From assembly GCA_038025085.1 (NCBI GenBank), contig CM076144.1, positions 22,690,001 to 22,754,000 of the forward strand: a stretch of DNA of 64,000 nucleotides. Direction: 5' to 3'. The notes beneath the pieces are model-generated. The model had not been told where the DNA came from. It worked only from the letters and a program-made list of their open reading frames with translations, and searched no databases. The position numbers and the translations under genes are program-made. Shown one piece after another: positions 46,519 through 57,771 of the stretch (positions are counted from its first letter, which is position 1; every line of letters starts with the position of its first letter). The DNA comes from Tetragonia tetragonoides. Its lineage: Eukaryota > Streptophyta > Magnoliopsida > Caryophyllales > Aizoaceae.

Positions 46519-49500
46519 CTTATGTGTATGGAATGTTAGGGGTCTTAATGGCCCTAATAAGCAAAAAGAGGTGACTCTTTTTTGCAATGTTAATAAATTT
46601 AGTTTTGTTGCTTTCTTAGAAACTAAAATAAGAGGCAATAATATTATAAAATGAAAAAAAAATGTGCTAGAGGGCTGGGAATCCTATGTTAACCTGGCTG
46701 ACCATCACCTGGGGAGAATTTGGATTAGATGGTTACCCCAAGTCTTTAATGTTGTGGTTGTTTTCACTTCTGCTCAAATGATTATTGTCAAGGTCATTGA
46801 GATGAAGTCACAGAAAATGTTTTTTGTCAGCATAGTGTATGGTTTGAATGAAAAGGAGGAAAGGAAGGAATTATGGAGGGATTTATCTAACTTTGCTAGT
46901 AACTGTTCTGAGCCTTGGATAGTTACAGGAGATTTTAACAATGTGTTGAGACATGGTGATAGACAGGGGGGTACTGCAGTGACCCACAGTGAGATTGTGG
47001 ATTTTCAGTTATGCTTAGATCAGTGTATGTTGACTGAGCTTGCCTGGGTTGACTGCAAGTATAATTGGAACAATAGGCATGAAAATGGGGTTAGGGTATA
47101 CTAAAAAATAGATTGGGTTTTTGCCAATTGTCAGTGGGTTCAGGACTATGCACAATGTTCTGTTTACTTCCTCGCTGAAGGTGTATCAGACCACTCCCCT
47201 GCTGTCATTGAGCTGTACCCTAGCAGCATACAGAGGCATGGTAAATTCAGGTACTTCAATATGTGGAGCAAACATGAAGAGTTTGCAAATATTGTGAGTA
47301 AAGCCTGGAACATTGAGTGTACAGGGACCAAGATGTTCAAGCCTTATTGTAAACTGAAGAATGTTAGACACAGCCTGAAGAAACTGAACAGGAGGGAGTT
47401 TTCAGATATCTTATCAAGAGAAAAAGAGGGAAGCTCTCAGATGCACAAGGCTCAGATTTCTGCAAATACTAATCCTTCAGACACAGCTTTGCAACATAAT
47501 GAGCACCAAGCCAGGAAGAATTTTTGGGAGATTAATAATGCAGTTGAAGAATTTTTAAAACAAAAGAGCAAGATGCAATGGGTGAAATTGGGTGATGATA
47601 ATACAAAATTCTTCTATTCTATACTGAAAAAAAAACACCAGAAGAATAGAGTATTTTCTCTAAAGAATGCTGCAGGGGAGATAATATCTGATCAGAAAGG
47701 GGTGATGGAGGAAATTCTGGATTCTTACAAGGGGATGCTTCGGGTTAAGGAGAATGGAAGAGTACCAGCTGCAGACTTCATTTTCCAATTAGGTTGTGTG
47801 TTGAATTTACAGCAACAAATGAGCCTTATTCAACCAATCACAACAAAAGAGATAAAGGAGCAATGTCTGCCATCAATGTTGGCAAAAGCCCAGGGCCAGA
47901 TGGATTTGGGAGTGGATTCTTCAAGGACTCATGGACTGTTGTGGGAGAGGATGTGTGTAAGGCTATTCAAGATTTCTTCTTGTCTGCAAAAAAGCTGAAA
48001 CAGGTGAACTCAACAACACTGTGCTTGGTCCCTAAAGTAGAGAACCATGAACTGGCTTCTGACATCAGGCCTATTACCTGCTGTAATTCAGTATATAAAT
48101 GTATTTCCAAGATCTTATGTGGAAGAATGGCTAGAGTACTCCCTGATTTAGTCTCATTAAATCAAGGTGCCTTTGTAGCCAATAGATCAATTGTACATAA
48201 CATCATGATATGTCAAGATCTTATTAGGCACTACAGAAAGAAGGGCACAACTGATAGATGCCTTATGAAAATTAATCTGCGCATAGCCTATGATACAATT
48301 CACCGGTCCTTTTTGGAGGAAATGCTGGAGGGGTACATGTACCCAAAGAAGTTTCAAGCCTGGGCTATTGCCTGTGTGAAAACTGCTAGTTTCTCATTTA
48401 GCCTGAATGGAGTTGCTGAGGGGTATTTTGAAGCAAAGAGGGAGATTAGGCAGTGAGATCCTATCTCACCTCTGCTGTTTGTATTGGTAATGGAATACTT
48501 ATCAAGACTGCTTAAGCTGCTAGGGAATGACAAGGAGTTTAATTGGCACCCAATGTGTAAAAATGTGGGGCTCAATCACTTGTGTTTTGCTGATGATCTC
48601 ATGATGTTTTGCAGAGCAAATGAAGCTAAGGCCAACACAAGGTTATGGAGTGCTTCTCCTATTTTTCTCAGGTAACTGGTTTAAAGGACAACACAAGCAA
48701 ATCACATATATATGTTGCTGGGGTAGATAAGGAGATTAAGTGTAAGTTGCTGCAATTATCAGGGTTCGAGGAGGGGGGTTTCCCAATGAAGTATTTAGGA
48801 GTGCCTTTGTCACCATCAAAATGGAGCAAGATTGACTGCACATGCTCAGTTGATAAGATCACAAAGAGATTAAATATCTGGGCCTCAAAAACCCTGTCTT
48901 ATGCAGGGAGAACACAGTTGATAAACTCTGTGCTCCTTTCTTTACATATGTATTGGGCCAGTATTTTTATTCTGCCCACTGGAATTATAAAGGCTATTGA
49001 GGCAAAATGTAGGCAGTATCTGTGGTCAAAGAGTGACGAGAAAAAGGGGATTAACTTGGTAGCTTGGGATCTGGTCTGCAGACCTAGGAAAAATGGAGGC
49101 CTGGGTTTTAAACACTGCAAACAGTTTAATCATGCTCTAAATGGGAAGCAGTTATGGGATTTAGCTGCCACGAAAGACAATATGTGGGTATGGGTTAGTG
49201 GTGTTTATATCAAGGATGAAGAATTATGGCAATATGTTCCTCATCAAGGATGCAGCTGGGCATGGAAGAAATTACACAAAAGCAAGGACCTATTCAAGCA
49301 AGCTTACAGGTCAGATAATTCATGGTCACTTACTTCACATGGTGGATATACAGTCAAGAGTGGATATGCTTTCCTGATGGGAGATATGACTAAATTGAGA
49401 CATGCAAAATTTATATGGGGGGGGGGGGTGAATGTTCTAAGATACAGCTTCTGCTCATGGCTGGCTCAAGCTCAAAGGCTCCTCACCAAAGATAGAATGA

Positions 49501-49904
49501 AAAGAATAGGATTCTTTCATGGAGACATTGACTGCATGCTCTGCACTGGACATGAAGAGACTCACCAGCATCTATTTTTTGAATGTGTCACAGCCAAGAA
49601 ACTGTGGGAAGAAGTGAGACACTGGATAGGGTGCACTGCTGCAGGCTGCAACATTGCAGGAATTATGAACTGGGTTGGGCGCCAGAAATGGAATAAACTG
49701 AAAAGAGAGGTGACTGCAGCTGCAACTTCAGCACTGGTTTATTGGATATGGAAAGCAAGGAATGAGGCATGTTTCAAACACAACTTGCTGTCAAGTGAGC
49801 ACATCCTACAACAAATTCTGTTTGCTGTCACAGCAAGATTGGGAGCCTGCAGAACAAAGAAACTAACAAGAGCTGAAAGAGATTTCTTGAACAAATTGGT
49901 ATAA
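46511..49904 (+). pseudogene. LINE-3 ORF2: endonuclease and reverse transcriptase
   Basis: The most complete ORF2 in the window, from ATG 46511 to TAA 49904. Endonuclease: WNVRGLNGPNKQKE, VTGDFNNVLRHGDRQGG, YNWNNRHENG, EGVSDHSPAV. Reverse transcriptase: KSPGPDGFGSGFFKDSW, KINLRIAYDTIHR, RQ then a stop then DPISPLLF, LCFADDLMMF. The usual Asp of KIDLRKAYD reads Asn and one Lys is Ile, so the palm is also mutated. The C-terminal Zn region has CMLCTGHEETHQHLFFEC. Damage includes stops at 46652, 47101 and 48454, a frameshift near 47860, a disturbed stretch at 48620-48670 and a G-run at 49419. Confidence 0.9.
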
Positions 49905-50150
49905 GCAATCATACTGCAATAAAAAAAATAGTGCTTTGTAATTTTGCTGTTTTGCAATAGTATGTGTGTTAGGTGCTGTTTTTCCTTGTTTTGTTGAGGT
50001 ATTGTGTAATGTAGTGTAAGGTTGGAGGATGAGTGTGAACCCTACCTAGTAGGTGGCATGCTCCCCTCTAAGACCCTTAGGTTGTAATGAGCTATTTTCC
50101 AGTTTTAATGCAATTACTATCTTTTCATCAAAAAAAAAAAAACAAAAAAA
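49905..50150 (+). other. LINE-3 3' UTR with conserved hairpin
   Basis: Contains gaaccctacctagtaggtgg near 50038, with the cctac-cta-gtagg hairpin core, and the shared end ttttaatgcaattactatct before the A-rich tail. It aligns with the 3' UTRs of LINE-1 and LINE-2 although the coding parts differ. Confidence 0.78.
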
Positions 50151-50325
50151 CATTGGCATCACGTAAAACCGCCCTTACAAACCTATCAGGGACCCAATAA
50201 CCGACCCTAGGGGCCTCCCATGTCCTTAGAGGTCTCCCGTGCGATATGGGGTAAAAATATTAACGTCGAAAACTTTGCGTCCGGAGGCCCAAACACGTCC
50301 CATAGAGCATTCCCGGGCCATGGGT
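50151..50325 (-). repeat. 301-bp IGS repeat, block 5 (partial)
   Basis: One shortened unit starting cattggcatcacgtaaaacc, with cctaggggcctcccatgtcc and gtgcgatatgggg. It passes at about 50320 (cattcccgggccatgggtgc) into the CATGGG array, just as block 4 does. Confidence 0.9.
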
Positions 50326-50887
50326 GCTCACCGGGCCCGGTCATGGTGCTGCATGGTGCTGCAACGCATGGCTCATGGTGTTGCATCGTGTTGCATGGTG
50401 CTGCAACGCATGGGTCATGGTGCTACAGGGTGTTGCATGGTGCTGCAACGCATGGGTCATGGTGCTGCATCGTGTTGCATCGTGCTGCAACGCATGGGTC
50501 ATGGTGTTGGATCGTGTTGCATCGTGCTGCAACGCATGGGTCATGGTGCTACATCGTGCTGCAACGCATGGGTCATGGTGCTGCAACACATGGGTCATAG
50601 TGCTACATGGTGTTGCATCGTGCTGCAACACATGGGTCAAGGTGCTGCAACGCATGGGTCAAAATGGTGCAACGCATTGGTCAAGGTGCTGCAACGCATG
50701 GGTCATGGTGCTGCATAGTGCTGCAAAGCATGGGCCATGGGTGATGCAACGCCATAGGTCATGGTGCTGCGTCATGGGACATGGGACCCGGGACAAGGTG
50801 TTGCATCGTGCTGCAACGCATGGGTGATGGTGTTGCATACCGCTGCCACGCATGGGCCATGGTGCTGCGTCGTGGGACATGGGTGAT
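50326..50887 (-). repeat. CATGGG-rich IGS array 2
   Basis: The same repeat family as 44066-45003, with units such as tgctgcaacgcatgggtcatgg. It is cut at 50887 (catgggtgat) by the LTR of Tat-2. It shows that a second IGS lies to the right of the 25S fragment and LINE-3. Confidence 0.9.
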
Positions 50888-52497
50888 TGTAGGCTGCCGT
50901 ATTTTTCTCCCCTGTTTTCCGCGTGCCTCACCTTCGACGCTCCTTTCGGGGGGTCGGGTTTTCCGGATAGCCTGGGAGAGCGTGTTGGGTGATCGAATTT
51001 CGTGAATCTTTTAGTGTATATGCACATAGAGATTTTTGTACCAAGGACATGATTAAGATTGTCAGAAGTTGCCACCAAACTTTGAGGTAATTTGGAAACC
51101 TTGCAGATCAAGTCGATAGTCTAGAAAGATGTCAACTCAACTCCTGTGCACCCCAATCCCTATTGGGGAAATTGACTTCATTAATGAGTTCGGGGGCATA
51201 GGTACGAGCTAGGAAGGTGTTAGGCACCCAACTCGCCCGTTAACAACAACGACCTTTACTAATCGATTCAATGTAATTATTAATGCTACGGTTCCAAACA
51301 GGGTTCAGTTTGTCCAAATTTCTAGTTTTAACTAATGGGTTTGAACAAGCATTATTAATGTGACCACTTTTAACAATTTATCAAGTTACATGCTTTTTAT
51401 TGCTAGAAAACGATAAATATGCTAAAAACCTGCAAGTTAGAAGACAAACAAGGTAATTCATCCACCAATTCACAAACAAAGCATAATTCAATATAAAGCA
51501 ATAAATAATAAATATGCATTCATTCTTCCATTCATTAGGCTTAATACAAGCCCTATTGCCCAAAACGCGCCATGCATGTACATATAACATAAACCAAATT
51601 CGTTAGTAATAACAAGCAATATAAAAATTATTGAAAACCCTCAGGTTGGATTACCTGGATGCTCACAATGAACATATTGGGTTGTATTGCTTGAATTCAT
51701 GCTCTTGATGATGTATGAAGGTTTATTTTTGTGGTGCTAGGGCTAATACTAAAGAAGGAGTAGAATCAGAATTTAGGGTTTATAATATGAGAGAGAATGT
51801 CCAACCTCTTAGAGAGAATCTCCAACCTTGAGAGGAAAATATCCAACCTTGAGAGGAAAATCTCCAACCCATTCAACTGAACCCTAAGGTTCACTTATAT
51901 AGAAGAGAGGGAGCTGCCAGGGCTCGGCACGAAAATCGAATAGGCCTCGAATTTTGTCGTCTGTGATAAAGGGTCCAGGCGGCCAAACCGCTAGGCCGAG
52001 CGGCCAAACCGGAAGGCCAAGCAGTCAAGCCGCTTGGCAAGCGGCTTAGCTGCAAGGCAGGCGGTCAAACCGCTTAGCCTAGAGGCACAGCCGCTTGTCC
52101 TAGCGGCCACCACTTAAGCCCAAGCATGGGCGCTTGGACCTGGTGCGGTGTACCTGCATAGGCGCCTGGCATGATTTTCGTGCGGGGCAGGCTCCTTCGA
52201 GGGGGTCCACGTGGGATTGACTGAGCTCCCTTGTTTGACCAAGGGTTAACTCATGGGTTTGGGTTCCCTTTCGGGCCCTTAGGTTCAAAGAGGCCTATCT
52301 CTCAGTTTTCGACTCCAATTGAATTGAGTCCACCTGGTTTGGATCACCTGTGCAAAAGGCTTCCACTGGGTAATTCAAATGAATTGGGCTAATCATCGGA
52401 GAAATTATTCTCGCAACCCAAGTTCGAGCAAAATCCAATCCTTTCATCATCGGGTTTTTACGGGGACTTATTATAGACACAATTTTTGGTGTCTACA
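50888..52497 (-). repeat. 3' LTR of Tat-2
   Basis: About 1610 bases from tgtaggctgccg to gtgtctaca on the plus strand, which is the inverted form of the Tat-1 LTR. A GCGG/CCGC array is present (51970-52135) with a TATA box on its downstream side. The priming tract gctcggccaaagtagaggc is adjacent on the minus strand (52498-52520). Confidence 0.92.
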
Positions 52498-52625
52498 GAA
52501 GCCTCTACTTTGGCCGAGCACGAATAGAGCGAAGGTCAAAGTATTCTGGTGCCAATACCTGCAATAAAATAGGAAAACTGAGTGAGGTGACAATCACTTA
52601 AAGATAAACAATCATTAATTCCCCG

Positions 52626-53260
52626 ATTTTCAGTTGAAGGGGACCCTATGCTGTAGGTTACACAATAAACGTCCTCATATTTTCAGTCGAAGGGCACCTT
52701 ATGCTGTAAGTTACACAATAAAACTTCCTCCGATTTTCAGGCGAAGGGGACCTTATGCTGTAGGTTACACAATAAAACGTCATCCGATTTTCAGTCGAAG
52801 GGGACCTTATGCTGTAGGTTACACAATAAAACATTTTATTAGAGATAAGAAAAGAGATAAAAATCCTCCGATTTTCAGTCGAAGGGTGACCCTATGCTGT
52901 AGGTCAAATAATAAACGTCCTTCGATTTTCAGTCAAAGGGGAACTCTATGCTGTAGGTTACACAATAAAAAATATTTCGTTCGAAATAATATAAGAGAGA
53001 AGAAATCTTTAGATTTTTGGTCGAAAGGTGACCCTATGCTGTAGGTCAAACAATAAACGTCCTTCGATTTTTCAGTCGAAGGGCAACCCTATGCTGTAGG
53101 TTACGCAATAAAAATATTTCGTTAGAAAAAATAAGAGATAAAAAATCTTTCGATTTTTGGTCGAAAGGTGACCCTATGCTGTAGGTCAAACAATAAACGT
53201 CCTTCGATTTTCAGTCGAAGGGGAACCCTATGCTGTAGGTTACACAATAAAAATATTTTG
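52626..53260. repeat. 53-bp tandem repeats near Tat-2 3' end
   Basis: About ten units with atgctgtaggttacacaata, ttttcagtcgaagggga and aaacgtcctccg. The same family as 41590-41870 in Tat-1 but twice as long. Some units are extended by tattagagataagaaaag. No coding meaning. Confidence 0.92.
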
Positions 53261-53916
53261 TTAGAAATAATAAGTACTAAAGGGTAGTAAAATGTTGCTC
53301 AGACCTTAGGTCGGGTTTGAGCTCATGCCATTTGGCCAAGTATAAATGTGCAAACCTGTGGGTTTAAAGTAGTCCTGTTTTTCATAACGGACTTTGGCAC
53401 GCAAATAACTGCTATGGACCTCGTGTGGGGCCCACTGATTTGAACCAATGGCCCAAAGATACGTCAGGGGTGAGAAAGTGGGCTAGGCAGTCAAACCGCC
53501 ACGTCAAGTGGTCATACCGCTCCGTGGAGCGGTCTAGCCGTTGGCTGGAGCGGCTACGCCGCTTGGCTTGCCGTCTGACCGCCAGCTGGGCGGTCTGACC
53601 GTCGGCGTGGCGGTTTGACCGGCCACTAGGTCATTTGTGTGGTTCTGCCATAAAAGGAGAAGGGAGTGGCAGAAATGGGTCATCTTCCCATTTCGAGCTC
53701 TCTCTTTCTCTCTCCTCCATTTTTGCTTAAGCTTTTCAACTTTAACCAAAGCCCCTAGCTCCAATTCTTGAGGTTTTCTTACCCAAATTCTTAGTAGAAC
53801 TTGATTTTGCTAGTTGTTCTTCTGTTTTTGAGTGTCAAAACTCAAAATTGTGTGAATTTGTGAGTTTTGTGAGTTTCACTCAAATTTCAAAAGTTCCAAT
53901 TTTTTGCTCTTCATCC
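53261..53916 (+). promoter_or_regulatory. Promoter region of gene A in Tat-2
   Basis: Holds a GCGG/CCGC array (53475-53625: accgccacgtc, gagcggtctagccg, ctgggcggtctgaccg). A TATA-like cataaaagg follows at about 53650, and a CT-rich stretch with ctctctctttctctctcctcc (positions 53698-53718) lies before the ATG at 53917. The arrangement is like that of the LTR and gene B, supporting a functional promoter. Confidence 0.6.
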
Positions 53917-56862
53917 ATGGCTCCTATGCTTAGAGGAGGTAGGAAAAGGAAGGGGCAAGAGGTTGTTGTTGATGAGGCTCTGAATCTTTTCACTCGGGTT
54001 TTTGTTTCCGGTATACCCCATCACCGGGTCGGTTAGAGCCGATTAGTGCCGGATGATTTTCACTCGCAGTGATTTCCATCCTACCGATCGTTGGGAGCCC
54101 AGCGATCTTGTTTTCAAGAGGAAGGATAATTTGGTTACCGTTGGTACCAAATGTCGGGTATGTCATCATTTCTTGTTCTCGCTCTTTTACACTTAGAAAA
54201 TCATGTGTAGGCGAACATAGAATTTCTAGGTTGAGAACCGTAGTGTAGTTAAATGTGGAAAACCTATTTGCGTGAAATTGTTTTTCTAGTTAATTTGCGA
54301 ATTCCCGTAGGATTCTTGTATTTATATGCATGTGAAGAATGAATTTGTGTGAAATTCATCTTTAATTTGTGGAAAATAAATTTGTATGAAATTTATTCTC
54401 GTTGCAATTATATAATTCGGTGAATATAAACTTGAATGAAGTTTACTTTTGCTGTGGAGGTAAACGGTTTTTTGAGTAAATTTGTGGAAAATAAATTTGT
54501 GTGAAATTTACTCTCTTTAAAATTTACTCTCGTCATGTTGGCTTAGCTAAAATGCTAAATTTTACGATTTGTAAAAATTTAGGACTAAACTGGAGACTGG
54601 TAGTTGTTACTAGGATAACCTAGCTAATTTTCTTTGCACTCTTTTTTTTTTTTGTGCTGTTTTAGGATGTCTAGGCCATGCGGGGTTACGGTAGCTTCTC
54701 GGGCATCGAGAAAGCCCGTAGGTACGTGACTCCTTCGGTGGACGCTATTGTGGCGCGTTGTGGCTTTAGTCACTTTTTAGCGGCCATGGGTTCTGCTGAG
54801 CGCTCCGATCGCCTATTAGTTAGAAGCCTTGCGGAGCGGTACTGAGATACTACCAGTACCTTTCATTTTCCTATGGGTGAGATCATGATCACCCCTTTCG
54901 AGTTCGGTCTCATTTTCGGGCTTCCTCACCGGTACTCCTGTTACTTATGGAGATGTGAGCCGGGAGGTTATGGTGGAGATGTTTGGTCTCTTTAGGACCA
55001 ACTGGGATGGTACGGAGTATGGGCGGACTGACGTGATGGTCCAGTTCTTGACCAACCCGAGGAAGCTGAAGAAGATCACATCGAAGCAACACGCCCGCCT
55101 TTTCTTGGCCCTTGTGCTAGCTTGTTCCATCTTTTCGGATAAAGCTAATAGGTATCATGTTCTCTATTTCCCGTGCCTGCGGGATTTGGATACAGTTGCG
55201 GAGTACAACTGGGGTCTTCCCTCATACTCTTGACTTCTACGGTGTTTGAGGCAGTACAGTTGCCTCAGTGGAGAGTAGGGCGTATCTCACGTCTCCTTAG
55301 TCGGTTCTTGGAAGGTTATGGAGGTAATTTCCTTTTACCCTTCTTGTACTTTGTGTTTCGGCTCTTTATTAATAACTTGTGCCCAATCCATGTAACTTGC
55401 ATGTCTTAGATTTGGTTTTATGAGCATTTCCCCGACCTTGCCCCTCTTCTCGAGGCAGGGGATTTGTCCTTTCCAACGATGCACACCTGGAGGGGACGGG
55501 CTTCTTGCCCATTTACTACACTACACGCCCTTAGGGAGCCGATATATCCCTTGACCGCTCAGGATGTAAGCAACTTTCCTTTGTGCTTCTTTGGTCCTTT
55601 TATCCTTTTCTATGCTTATTCTTACTTTTGCAGGTTGACTGGTTTCCCTGGACGGATTACCTCCCGGGCCTATCGGATAGATTCTTGGGTGCTTGTGTGT
55701 ACGACCAGAGGAGGATCCTTATTGAGGGTCCCTTTGGTTTTGAGTGGTTCTTGGGTGGGAGACTGATTAGGCAAACTTTCCCCGACCTTCCGGCTCCAAG
55801 GGTTCCTTTGGATCCTCCGGATTCTATGCTTTATGTTCGTCACCTTACCGTGGAGCAGATGAGGGCGGCCACCATTGGGGCGAATGCCCTTGAGTATTTG
55901 CTTCCAGCTGATCCTGAGGTGGATCTCATGGTGGCTTATACTGATTTCGTTGAGGCGCGGTTATGCCCCAACTTCTCTACCGATCCGGTGAGTAATGTAC
56001 TTTTGTTTCTTAAATTCCTTTGGAAATTTAGAAATGTGTCTGACATTCTTAAATCTTTGCAGAGTGCTTCGAGCTCTTCGGCTGTTTCTGTTCCGCGTCC
56101 TACTCCTCGAACTTTGTCGGTGAGTTATACAGGAGCGGACAGGTCTCCTCAGGTTATACAGGTTCATGAGTTTCGTGGTCCTGATGAGGAGGTTGAGGGA
56201 TTGCCTCTACCTGCTGGCTGTAGGGGGGTAAGTGAGAATTCATTGTTATTTGCAATGCTTCCTTTGTATTTATGCTGATTCTTTTTCTTATGTGCACAGT
56301 TGGATGCTGCTGAGACACAGAAGGTCTTTAGGGGCATGCATGCCCTTAAGAGCCTAGATATCCAGATTCACGTCTTGGAGTGTATGCACGAGTCGTCGGT
56401 CCGACGTTCGAGAGTTATGTTCATTTCAAGTAATAATGCTTGATTTGAACTTTTGGTAACTTTATGACCAGGATCTTATTTTCGCAGTCTGTTCCCATGG
56501 TGAGGCCTCCTAGGCCTTCAGTTGTTCGTATTTCGGAGTTGGTCTCTACACCACAGCGTCCTCCTCCCAGACAGGAGAGTGTAGAGGTGCGTCAGGGGAC
56601 GCCTCGGGCTAGAGTGGATACGGGGAGCTCGCCCCAAGTGCCTTCTCTTCCGCAATGGCCTGCACCGCCTCCCTACATAGGGTATCCGGGCTATCGTATG
56701 CCCATGTATCCTCCACTCCCTCCGAGGGGTTCTTGGAGTCAGGAGAGTACGGAGTATGGCGGTTATCCCGGCATGTCGGAGCCACCTCGTCATTCATTGG
56801 TTCCCGCATACTTAGCAGGTTCATTATTTGCTTTCGACCCTAGAGCTTGGGCGATGTCTTAG
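53917..56862 (+). pseudogene. Gene A of Tat-2: plant mobile domain protein
   Basis: Antisense passenger gene, on the plus strand here. Exons proposed from splice signals shared with Tat-1: 53917-54157, 54666-55323, about 55410-55564, 55634-55987, 56063-56227, 56300-56420 and 56488-56862. Introns show gtatgt...ttttag, gtaagc...ttgcag, gtgagt...ttgcag and gtaagt...gcacag. Exon 2 carries AERSDRLLVRSLAERY, TFHFPMGEIMITPFEFG, the plant mobile domain. Exon 4 has EGPFGFEWFLGGRLIRQTFP; the last exon is Pro-rich (PAPPPYIGYPGYRMPMYPP). Stops and a frameshift in exons 1-2 make it a pseudogene, but the exon pattern is clear. Confidence 0.77.
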
Positions 56863-57380
56863 CCCGGTCCTTCAGGTGCTCCACCATGGAGTGGACGCGG
56901 AGAGTCGTCTCAGGCGGGTCCGAGTACTGGCGAAGATGGCCAGTGATATTTGCTGTAGTGCATTTCGAACTTTCGGGCTTGTATTAAACCTGCTACAAAT
57001 TATTGCATTTATTCACGCACAACATGTCATACAAATACCCATATGTGAACTTCAATCAACTAATTTCCGAATGGGAAATCACAAATCACGACATTCGGGA
57101 ATTTACGATTCCTGAGAATTTAGCACATTTAGGGTACCCCTTCTCCTAAAATAAAAATAAAGTAAAGAAAAGTAAAATAGAAAAAGATAATTAAAGGGGA
57201 AAATATTAATAAAGGAAATCAGAAAATGAAAGGAATAAAAGTGAAACTTGATAATCAAGAAAGAAAATACAAAGAGAATAAATAGAAAAGTGCCAAGAGC
57301 CAAAATTAAGGTAAGAAAAATATAAGGGAAGGTTTCCAAAATCTGTCCAAGTGGGAATTAGGAAGGTAGAGCTCGGTCAG
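56863..57380. other. Spacer between genes A and B in Tat-2
   Basis: A/T-rich spacer following the gene A stop. It includes the end of the gene A transcript and an A-rich stretch (57150-57270) with no repeats or genes. The matching region in Tat-1 is 36420-36860. Confidence 0.7.
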
Positions 57381-57771
57381 GCGTGGGGTTAGTTGAACCG
57401 AGGTCTCTCGCGAAAAGAGTACGCCAGGCGCCTATACAGGATGACCGCTAGAGCTCCTAGTGGCTGTGCTAGAGCTCTAGCGGCTACCGCGTGGACAAGT
57501 GGCTATGCCGCTTGGGCTTGCGGTTTTGCCGCTTGTCCTAGCGGTCAAGCTGCTTGCTGGAGCGGTTTGGCCGCTTGTCCCAGCGGCTTAGCCGTCCAAG
57601 CTAGCTTCAAGGCCGCCTGACATTTTTTTCGTCATTTGTTTGAATTTCCTTAAATCTTCGAGAGTCAAACCGTAGCCTCTATATAGTTGGGTCTCTTTCT
57701 CTTCTCTTCTCACCACTTGCTTTAAGCCCTTAGAGAGAGAATTCCTTGAGAGAAAATCCTTAATCTTAACA
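57381..57771 (+). promoter_or_regulatory. Promoter region of gene B in Tat-2
   Basis: Contains ccaggcgcctatacagg (57424), a GCGG/CCGC array (57443-57600), a TATA box (ctatatag near 57679) and the start codon about 90 bases further. It shows the same order as LTR U3. Confidence 0.65.

Larger units (their letters stand above)
45420..50150 (+). mobile_element. L1-type LINE-3, 5' truncated
   Basis: Third LINE of the same family. It begins abruptly inside ORF1 (compare tgcctgggataaatttgat with LINE-2 near 17849) against 25S rDNA. It ends in an A-rich tail at 50150, exactly before cattggcatcacg of the 301-bp repeat. The 3' junction is thus the same target position as for LINE-1 and LINE-2. The 5' junction does not fit an ordinary insertion, since the sequence there is not 301-bp repeat. 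A deletion or recombination has removed the LINE 5' end together with rDNA. Confidence 0.93.

Noticed and set aside
50220..50827. Open frames in the second CATGGG array
   Set aside because: Same repeat composition artefact in rDNA spacer.
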